Source: Nitrospinota bacterium (lineage in GTDB: Bacteria; UBA8248; JACPRG01). From it: a stretch of 27,079 bases of DNA. Where the stretch lies: NCBI GenBank assembly GCA_030740135.1, contig JASLXW010000004.1:1-27079 (forward strand), read 5' to 3'. Under the pieces are notes generated by a model. It searched no databases, was not told the DNA's origin, and was given only the letters and a program-made list of their open reading frames with translations. Made by a program: the position numbers and the translations under genes. Position 1 is the first letter of the stretch, and each line of letters begins with the position of its first letter. Below are positions 18,064-27,079 of the stretch, in pieces.

Positions 18064-19377
18064 CTACGCCGCTTTGCCTTCGAGACTGTAAAGCCCGCAA
18101 CGGGTGATCTTGATCGGGAGGGTCCGACCGACCATCCGAAGCGACCCGTAGAAGTTCACAATCTTGTTGGTTCGCGTCCGGCCGGTCAGTTTTCCGAGGT
18201 CCTTGGGACTGGGCCCTTCCACCAAAACCTCCTGCGTTGTTCCCTGCAACCCTTGATTCTTCCGCTCGGTGATCTTTCTCTGGAGGCTCATCAAATCGTC
18301 GAACCGTTCCGCCTTCGCCTCCGCCGGAACCTGACCCCCGAGCTCGGCTGCGGATGTGCCGGGTCGAATCGAGTACTTGAACAAGAAGATATTATCGAAT
18401 TCCACTTCCGCAAGAACTTTCATCGATTTCCTGTGATCTTCGTCGTTCTCTCCCGGAAATCCGGTAATGAAATCGGTTGTCAGGGCGATATGCGGAATCT
18501 GTTCACGTAACGCATTAACTTTATCAATGTATTGACTTGAAGTGTAACCTCGATACATTTTTTGCAACATGACGTCAGAGCCCGATTGTATGGGCAGATG
18601 AAAATACTCGCACACCTTCGGCTCGGAGGCCATGACTTCGATCAGCTCCGAGGAGAGATCGCGGGGGTGAGAGGTCGTAAACCGGACCCGCTCGATCCCG
18701 TGCATCGCCGCGACGTTGCGCAATAAATCAGGAAACGTGGACTTTTTCGCGAGATCCCAGCCATAGGAATTGACGTTCTGCCCCAGGAGGGTGACTTCCT
18801 TGAAACCCTCGTCGGCGAGGACCCGTGTTTCTTTGAGGATGACGTCTTTCGGCTTGCTGACCTCTCGGCCGCGCGTGATGGGCACGATGCAAAAGGAGCA
18901 ATTCTTGTTGCACCCGACGGACACGGTCACGAACGCCTTGATCTTCGATTGACGAATGACCGGCGTGTCGGCGTCCCAGTCGAACGGGACCGGTTCGATG
19001 TCGACAACGCCCTTCCCCCGGTCCTGCATTCGCCCGAGGAGCTCGGGAAGCTTGGCGATGTTCTGCGTTCCGAACACCAAATCCACAAAGGGCGCGCGCC
19101 TGACGATTTCGGCCCCCATCCGCTGGGCGACGCAGCCGCACACGCCAATCTTGAGGTTCGGGTTTTCTTTCTTGAGGAGGGAGAGCCGGCCCAGATCGCT
19201 GAACATCTTGTGGTCGGCTTTATCCCGGATGCTGCATGTGTTCAGGAGGATCAGGTCGGCGTCTGAAGCGCTGTCCGCCCGACTGTAGCCGTCTCGATGG
19301 AGAATCCCCGAAATCCACTCCGAGTCATTCTCATTCATCTGACAGCCATAAGTCAGGATTGAGTATTTCCCACTCAT
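18064..19377 (-). CDS. miaB: tRNA-2-methylthio-N6-dimethylallyladenosine synthase MiaB
   Basis: MiaB methylthiolates i6A37 of tRNAs that read UNN codons, using two [4Fe-4S] clusters and S-adenosylmethionine. The 437-residue product has all three domains: the N-terminal UPF0004 domain with cysteines C12 (YGCQMNEND), C48 (NTCSIRDKA) and C82 (CGCVAQRMG); the radical-SAM core with C156, C160 and C163 in VGCNKNCSFCIVPITRGRE; and a C-terminal TRAM domain (LVEGPSPKDLGKLTGRTRTN). NTCSIRDKA and GREVSK favour MiaB over the related MtaB and RimO. The ATG is preceded by AGGG. A strong promoter lies about 60 bases upstream. It ends with TAG and appears to lead an operon with the bifunctional nuclease gene. 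Confidence 0.96.
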   Translation of the reverse strand: MSGKYSILTYGCQMNENDSEWISGILHRDGYSRADSASDADLILLNTCSIRDKADHKMFSDLGRLSLLKKENPNLKIGVCGCVAQRMGAEIVRRAPFVDLVFGTQNIAKLPELLGRMQDRGKGVVDIEPVPFDWDADTPVIRQSKIKAFVTVSVGCNKNCSFCIVPITRGREVSKPKDVILKETRVLADEGFKEVTLLGQNVNSYGWDLAKKSTFPDLLRNVAAMHGIERVRFTTSHPRDLSSELIEVMASEPKVCEYFHLPIQSGSDVMLQKMYRGYTSSQYIDKVNALREQIPHIALTTDFITGFPGENDEDHRKSMKVLAEVEFDNIFLFKYSIRPGTSAAELGGQVPAEAKAERFDDLMSLQRKITERKNQGLQGTTQEVLVEGPSPKDLGKLTGRTRTNKIVNFYGSLRMVGRTLPIKITRCGLYSLEGKAA

Positions 19378-19417
19378 GCCCTGGATTCCCTGAAAAGGAG
19401 AGCCGACCCGGCCCGCT

Positions 19418-19433
19418 GAAATCGACTGATTTC
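19418..19433. promoter_or_regulatory. Small inverted repeat next to the miaB promoter
   Basis: GAAATC at 19418-19423 and GATTTC at 19428-19433 form a perfect 6-base inverted repeat around GACT. It abuts the -10 box and covers the predicted transcription start of miaB, a usual place for a repressor site. It could also be a chance palindrome or a weak hairpin at the transcript's 5' end. No known operator consensus is recognised. Confidence 0.35.
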
Positions 19434-19462
19434 AATATAAAAGGGGGGCATGAGGCTGTCAA
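19434..19462 (-). promoter_or_regulatory. Sigma70-type promoter for the miaB operon
   Basis: Read on the minus strand, a perfect -35 box TTGACA (19457-19462) and a -10 box TATATT (19434-19439, five of six consensus positions) are separated by exactly 17 bases. The predicted start is near 19427, giving a leader of about 50 bases before the miaB ATG. The short AT-rich stretch stands out from its GC-rich surroundings. It probably drives miaB, the nuclease gene and perhaps the genes down to the metallopeptidase. Confidence 0.65.
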
Positions 19463-19518
19463 GGCAAGGGGCGTCCGAGAACAAAGGCGGGGTCCGGCGG
19501 TGATTCGGGGGACTCCTC

Positions 19519-19653
19519 TCACGTCAGATCCTGTATCCAGATGGATTTGAGTTTCTTCTTGCGCGCGGCAGCCATGTGTTCTTTTCTCCTTTGCGGCAAA
19601 CGGCGTTCCGGCTGTTGAGTTGCCGGGATGTTGTACGGGACGAATTCACACAC
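19519..19653 (-). CDS. Possible small basic protein behind the flavoprotein gene
   Basis: A short open frame that could start at GTG 19651-19653, one base after the flavoprotein stop (44 residues, opening MCEFVPYNIP), or at ATG 19573-19575 (18 residues). The ATG has AAAGGAG about 10 bases upstream, a good site. The common C-terminal part is MAAARKKKLKSIWIQDLT, with a KKK-containing basic patch and a short hydrophobic end. I recognise no family. It may be a real small protein of the flavoprotein operon, a leader peptide for miaB (its stop is about 57 bases before the miaB promoter, so this is less likely) or no gene at all. Confidence 0.3.
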   Translation of the reverse strand: MCEFVPYNIPATQQPERRLPQRRKEHMAAARKKKLKSIWIQDLT

Positions 19654-19654
19654 T

Positions 19655-21463
19655 TCATTTTTCGGCCTCGATATGCGGACGTTCGTCGCCGATTTCCAGC
19701 GGATCGACGGACGTCACGTGAACGGGTTCTGCACGAAGAGTGACGGCCCCGTCCTCCGAGAGGCGAAGATAGGTGTTACATTGCCATTTTTCCTTATCCA
19801 TCTCGAGATAATCTTCCCGGTGATGATTGCCTCGGCTTTCGGTCCGCTCCAAGGCCGCGCGGGCCACCAACATACAGGTGTCCAGCTGGTGCGGAAGGAG
19901 GACGGCGGTCGCCCATTCCAAATTGAATGCCTTGGGCTTGGCGTCGATCCCGGCCTTGGGAAGCAGCTCTCGCTTGGCCTCGGCAAACCAGTCGAGCGCG
20001 GCGGTGAGGTCTTCCTTGTTCCGAATGATTCCCACTTTCTCCCACATGGTTTCCTGCATCAATTGCCGAATCCGAATGGGGCTTTGCCCGGACGATTCGC
20101 CGGCGTCCGTCCAGCGGAAAATCCGCCGGCGCTCCTCCTCCACCCTCGAAGCCGAGACGTTTCCGCCCGCGTGACGAGCGGCATAGGCCGCCGCCTCTCG
20201 GCCGGCGATTCTCCCGAAAGCCAAGACATGCGTCAGGGCGTTCCCCCCCAGTCGGTTCGCCCCGTGCACGCCGCCCTGGACCTCCCCGGCCGCGTAAAGT
20301 CCCTGAATGTCCGACATCATGTCCAGCCCGGTCCGGACGCCTCCCCCCGTGAAATGAGCCTTGGCGCCCACTTCCATCGGTTCTTTGGACAGGTCGAAAC
20401 CGATGCGCTCACATTTGACCTTATAGCTCCTGGGCACGGACCTGCCGCCCTGGAATTTGCTGAACTCGTAATCCAGAACGTCCAATGGAACGGTGGTCAG
20501 ATCCATGTAACACCCGTCGTGAGGGGAGCCCCGCCCTTTCCGCACCTCGTTGTAGATGGCGAACGAACGCACGTCTCGCGTGGTGTGCCATTTCCGAATG
20601 TGATCGTAGTTGGCGAGAAAGTCTTCGCCCGGGGCGTTGCGGAACCTTCCGTGCTTCCGGATTTCGGGCCGCCAACCGGGGAAATTCGTCAATGTGGGAT
20701 TGATGTGAGTGATGCGGGGATCGACTTGTGCCGGGACGAACTGGATAAATTCCATATCGACCAATTCCGCCCCCGCCTGGAACGCCATGCCGTGCACGTC
20801 GCCCCCGGTCTCGACCGCGTTGGTCGTGAACCGGTAGGGCCACAGGGTGGAGTAGCCGCCGGCGGCCAGAATAACCGCCTTCGCCTTGAAGACACTGAAC
20901 TCCCCGCTCTTCAAATCCATTCCGGTCACGCCCGTGACCCTGCCATCCTCCGTAAGGAGACTGGAAACGAGGACATTTTCCATCCAGGGGACTTTGAGCC
21001 GGTCAATTTCCCGTCGGAGCGCCCACATGATGCGCGGGCCGGTCATAAATCCGTAGTGAACGGATCGCTTGCGGGAATGCCCCCCGGGGGGCCAGACCAA
21101 GTCGAAGTTCCCTTCCCGGTCCTTCCGGAATGTCCGGCCGTCGCCCCACGCGTCCAACTCGTACAATGTTTCGGGCGATTCCCTTGCGTACAGTTCGACG
21201 AGGCGTTGGTCGGACATGAAGTAGCCGCCGATTACGGTGTCTCGAAAGTGGAGGTCCAGCGTGTCGTCGTCGCCAACCGCGGCCGTACAGGTATGACCGG
21301 CGGTGATGGTTCCGCCGCTCCGTCCGAAAGTGCCCCGGTCGAGAATGAGGACCCGCGCCCCCCCTTTGGCGGCGTGAACGGCGGCCTCGCCTCCGGCCCC
21401 GCCTGAGCCGACGACAAGAACGTCGGTCTCGATCATCTTTGGGGTTCTGGAAGCCAACGTCAT
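19655..21463 (-). CDS. FAD-binding fumarate reductase/succinate dehydrogenase-type flavoprotein
   Basis: A 602-residue member of the flavoprotein family that includes fumarate reductase, succinate dehydrogenase, L-aspartate oxidase and APS reductase alpha subunits. It has the dinucleotide-binding VVGSGGAGGEAA (GxGxxG at 19-24), RSGGTITAGHTCTAAVG with H57 where SdhA/FrdA carry the FAD-linked histidine, ILAAGGYSTLWPYRFTTN near 225, ETGGDVHGMAFQAGAEL near 245 and the hallmark HGANRLGGNALTHVLAFGR near 405, with a helical C-terminal domain after residue 460. The ATG follows GAGGAGGTAAAT, an excellent site, so the upstream extension of the frame is rejected. No iron-sulfur or membrane subunit is adjacent, so its electron partner and substrate are unknown. 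The N-terminal sequence has no twin-arginine signal. Confidence 0.87.
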   Translation of the reverse strand: MTLASRTPKMIETDVLVVGSGGAGGEAAVHAAKGGARVLILDRGTFGRSGGTITAGHTCTAAVGDDDTLDLHFRDTVIGGYFMSDQRLVELYARESPETLYELDAWGDGRTFRKDREGNFDLVWPPGGHSRKRSVHYGFMTGPRIMWALRREIDRLKVPWMENVLVSSLLTEDGRVTGVTGMDLKSGEFSVFKAKAVILAAGGYSTLWPYRFTTNAVETGGDVHGMAFQAGAELVDMEFIQFVPAQVDPRITHINPTLTNFPGWRPEIRKHGRFRNAPGEDFLANYDHIRKWHTTRDVRSFAIYNEVRKGRGSPHDGCYMDLTTVPLDVLDYEFSKFQGGRSVPRSYKVKCERIGFDLSKEPMEVGAKAHFTGGGVRTGLDMMSDIQGLYAAGEVQGGVHGANRLGGNALTHVLAFGRIAGREAAAYAARHAGGNVSASRVEEERRRIFRWTDAGESSGQSPIRIRQLMQETMWEKVGIIRNKEDLTAALDWFAEAKRELLPKAGIDAKPKAFNLEWATAVLLPHQLDTCMLVARAALERTESRGNHHREDYLEMDKEKWQCNTYLRLSEDGAVTLRAEPVHVTSVDPLEIGDERPHIEAEK

Positions 21464-21502
21464 ATTTACCTCCTCGAAGTGTGTTTGTAGTGGCCGCCTA
21501 TT

Positions 21503-21531
21503 TTTATCAGCTTCACCTGGAGACTTTGCAA
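21503..21531 (-). promoter_or_regulatory. Candidate promoter for the flavoprotein gene
   Basis: On the minus strand TTGCAA (21526-21531) and GATAAA (21503-21508) are 17 bases apart, each matching the sigma70 consensus at four of six positions. The AT-rich -10 region (GATAAAAATA) stands out locally. A start near 21496 would give a leader of about 33 bases ending in the GAGGAGG site. The rest of the 277-base gap up to the kinase stop shows no gene and no clear terminator. Confidence 0.3.
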
Positions 21532-21740
21532 CGAGCAGTGCTTGAGCCCTCCCGGCAGGCCGGCAGCCCCGCATGCGAAGTGATTCGGCAGGTATGAAAC
21601 TCAAGTCTCAGCCGACGGCCAAATCGGACCTTCAATGCCCGTCTTTTCGCTTCACCCATAGGGTTCCCCTGAGAGAAGATGCCGGGGGGAGACCAACACG
21701 CTGCTTTTTCAAGAGAAAGCGCCTTTCGTTCTGTCGAATC

Positions 21741-22763
21741 TTATGATCCAAATGGGGGATCCGGATCCATGCCGTTCAGCCAATTTCTCGCGACCGCTTC
21801 GCGCAGCGTTTTCTCCACATCGATGATCCAAGGCCCTTCCCTATCCAACCGAACCTGCCACGACTCTTCCCTGCGCATGAGAATTTCCCGCTCTCCATCA
21901 AGCGCCAAGGCCCCGGTCCGCTTCGGAAGAGAAACCGTCTCCGCGTCTTCCAGCCTGACAACCCGTTCGACAACCATCTTGGCCAGAACACCCGACAGGA
22001 TGCCCGCCCGGATGACGCACCCGCCTTTGCCTCGGGGATTCAAGCGGATGTGAAGCCCTCCGCTCTCTCTCGGCCCCAACGGCTCCAGCATGCCGCCGAT
22101 CGCCGAAAGCCCAATCCGGGTCGGAAGTCCCTGGGAGAGAACCACCTCCTTGAGCCGGTCGGCTTCCCAAATGGCTCTGGCCCCGATCTCGCCGTGGTCG
22201 GACACCGCCACGTCAATCAGGGCCTCGTCGAACGGCGCCTCGTTTCGCTCGACGGCCAGACGCTTTCCCCTCCAGCACAGGTCCCCGCGGGCCCGGCCCG
22301 CCTTCATGAACGCCCCCGCGGCCAGCCCGGCGACAAGCCCGTCCAGGGGTTCGCAAAAAACGTTGTTCGTGCCGCCCGGCAAGGGAAGCAGCGGCGTTGG
22401 GCCGCAAAGGCGCGCGACCCGGCGATGCGTCCCGTCCCCTCCGACCGTGATGATACAGCCGCACGGCGCTGACTGCATGGCCTCCACCGCCCGATCCGTA
22501 TCCTCCGCAGACCCATCGGCCCAACTCCCCAGGATCTTGCAACGACCTTGCCGGCCGCTGTCGAGCCCGCCCAAAGTCCGGCTCGCCAAATCCGTCGGAT
22601 CGGGCATCAGGAGGACCTCTTCGACATCGGCCCCGACCAGGCCCGTGATCACCCTGCGCGTGAGGTCCACCTTGTCCTGATAAGACGCGGTGCTCCCCCC
22701 GCCGACGATGCGTCGCACGTCTTTGCCGGATTGAGGATTGACGATGAGTCCGACCCGTCGCAT
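21741..22763 (-). CDS. AcoX-like ATP-NAD kinase family protein
   Basis: A 340-residue member of the NAD kinase/diacylglycerol kinase superfamily. The opening VGLIVNPQSGKDVRRIVGGG, the GGDGT motif at 108-112 (ITVGGDGTHRRV) and LPGGTNNVF near 130 are the nucleotide-binding hallmarks. The N-terminal pattern NPQSGKD..R and the ~340-residue length fit the AcoX branch, named after acetoin catabolism clusters, rather than the shorter housekeeping NAD kinase. No acetoin dehydrogenase genes are nearby, so an acetoin role is not supported here. The ATG at 22761-22763 is the only sensible start. It is divergent from hsp20 across 154 bases; TTGACA on the minus strand at 22841-22846 is a possible -35 box but lacks a good -10 partner. 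Confidence 0.82.
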   Translation of the reverse strand: MRRVGLIVNPQSGKDVRRIVGGGSTASYQDKVDLTRRVITGLVGADVEEVLLMPDPTDLASRTLGGLDSGRQGRCKILGSWADGSAEDTDRAVEAMQSAPCGCIITVGGDGTHRRVARLCGPTPLLPLPGGTNNVFCEPLDGLVAGLAAGAFMKAGRARGDLCWRGKRLAVERNEAPFDEALIDVAVSDHGEIGARAIWEADRLKEVVLSQGLPTRIGLSAIGGMLEPLGPRESGGLHIRLNPRGKGGCVIRAGILSGVLAKMVVERVVRLEDAETVSLPKRTGALALDGEREILMRREESWQVRLDREGPWIIDVEKTLREAVARNWLNGMDPDPPFGS

Positions 22764-22917
22764 ATAACCTCAGAAACAGTTCCGTTTCGACCGGTGCATT
22801 GCCCTTTTAATAAGGAAGGCTAGGCGCGGGCCGGGCGGACTGTCAACCGCGCGAAGACGCCAAGTGTTGGTCGGGGAAAGCTTGTGCTATCGTTGATTCT
22901 GTGGAGAGGCGTTCGGT

Positions 22918-23381
22918 TTGTTGCGTTCTTCAGAAACCGGGAACAGGCGTGTGGCTCAACGATTCGGCGGTGAGCTGGAGTCCATGCAGCAGCGGCTGGA
23001 GAGGCTGATGGACCACGCGTTGGAGCGCCATTCCACCGGGTTGCCCAGGCCGGATCCCAAATGGCATCCCCCGGTTGACGCCTATGAGACGGAAACGGAG
23101 TTTGTCGTCATCGTCGATCTGGCCGGCATGTCAAAAGAATCTATCGGCATCACGTACCAGGAGCCGGACCTTTGCATCACGGGGACCCGCGCCGCCTGTC
23201 ACTCTTCGGAGAAGATAAAGTTTCACCAGATGGAGGTCAACTTCGGCCCGTTCGAGCGAATCATCCGAATCGGCGCGCCGGTTCACGCAGACCAGATCCA
23301 CGCCCAGTATCAGGACGGCTTCTTGACGGTTCATATTCCCAAGAACCGGCGAAAGAAAGTCGTTCAGGTAAAACCGGATTC

Positions 23382-23385
<4 letters not shown>
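22918..23385 (+). CDS. Small heat shock protein, Hsp20/alpha-crystallin family
   Basis: An ATP-independent holdase chaperone of about 155 residues. The alpha-crystallin domain spans roughly residues 50-150: PPVDAYETETEFVVIVDLAGM, YQEPDLCITGTR, FGPFERIIRIGAPVHADQI and the DGFLTVHIPKN strand near the end. An N-terminal helix (ESMQQRLERLMDHAL) precedes it, and the tail ends with VVQV, a V-x-V form of the C-terminal anchor motif. The start is uncertain: TTG at 22918 or 22921 follows GGAGAGG with a good spacer; a GTG at 22951 is an alternative. Its TGA overlaps the lon ATG (ATGA), so it heads a proteostasis operon. I found neither a CIRCE element nor a clear sigma32 promoter upstream. Confidence 0.88.

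Positions 23386-27079
<3,694 letters not shown>

Noticed and set aside
21680..21740. Hairpin GCTTT...AAAGC behind the AcoX-like gene as a terminator
   Set aside because: The stem is five bases and no T run follows it on the minus strand.
22764..22917. CIRCE or sigma32 heat-shock control site before hsp20
   Set aside because: No TTAGCACTC/GAGTGCTAA inverted repeat and no CTTGAA/CCCCAT pair is present; only a weak GC-rich divergent spacer is seen.

Overview
This is a GC-rich (about 60-65% by eye), gene-dense bacterial segment, mostly housekeeping genes, with about 20 intact or edge-cut protein genes, one decayed locus and no tRNA, rRNA, CRISPR array or insertion sequence that I could see. Remains of an RND efflux operon, a secreted FGE-fold protein and a YfhO-type membrane protein suggest a Gram-negative-type envelope. 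Start codons ATG, GTG and TTG are all used, and TGA, TAA and TAG all end intact genes. The mix (PPDK, MeaB, crotonase, thiolase, LpdD-like protein, bifunctional nuclease, AcoX-like kinase) would suit an uncultured, deep-branching proteobacterial-type lineage, but I cannot name a phylum from the sequence.

Layout. 1-558 (-): ribD, cut by the left edge. 867-3533 (-): pyruvate phosphate dikinase. 3796-5523 (+): NodU/CmcH-type O-carbamoyltransferase, convergent with a tight minus-strand set: meaB GTPase (9750-10742), secreted FGE-fold protein (8813-9745), YfhO-like membrane protein (6255-8813) and family 2 glycosyltransferase (5536-6258). The last three look translationally coupled and, with the carbamoyltransferase, suggest cell-surface glycan work. 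Upstream of meaB lie a crotonase (10906-11682) and a TIM-barrel sugar isomerase-like protein (11836-12762).

12923-13828 (+) is a degraded RND efflux operon: a frameshifted, internally deleted adaptor followed by the first fifth of the pump, which carries an in-frame TAG and breaks off inside the stop codon of a convergent metallopeptidase gene (13822-14202, -). A long co-directional minus-strand run then goes, in transcription order, miaB, bifunctional nuclease, vanZ-like, hemB, LpdD-like, thiolase, metallopeptidase; a good sigma70-type promoter precedes miaB. Further right are an orphan fumarate-reductase-type flavoprotein with a possible tiny ORF behind it, and an AcoX-like NAD kinase. The last block (+) is hsp20-lon-enolase, joined by two ATGA overlaps; enolase is cut by the right edge.

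The central carbon enzymes at both ends (PPDK, enolase) act on phosphoenolpyruvate. Thiolase, crotonase and MeaB suggest acyl-CoA metabolism, though no mutase or dehydrogenase partner is in view. I found no clear new defence or mobile system. The most notable items are the decayed RND locus and its junction, the LpdD-like gene directly behind hemB, the FGE-fold protein lacking the catalytic cysteine pair, and the possible small ORF behind the flavoprotein.
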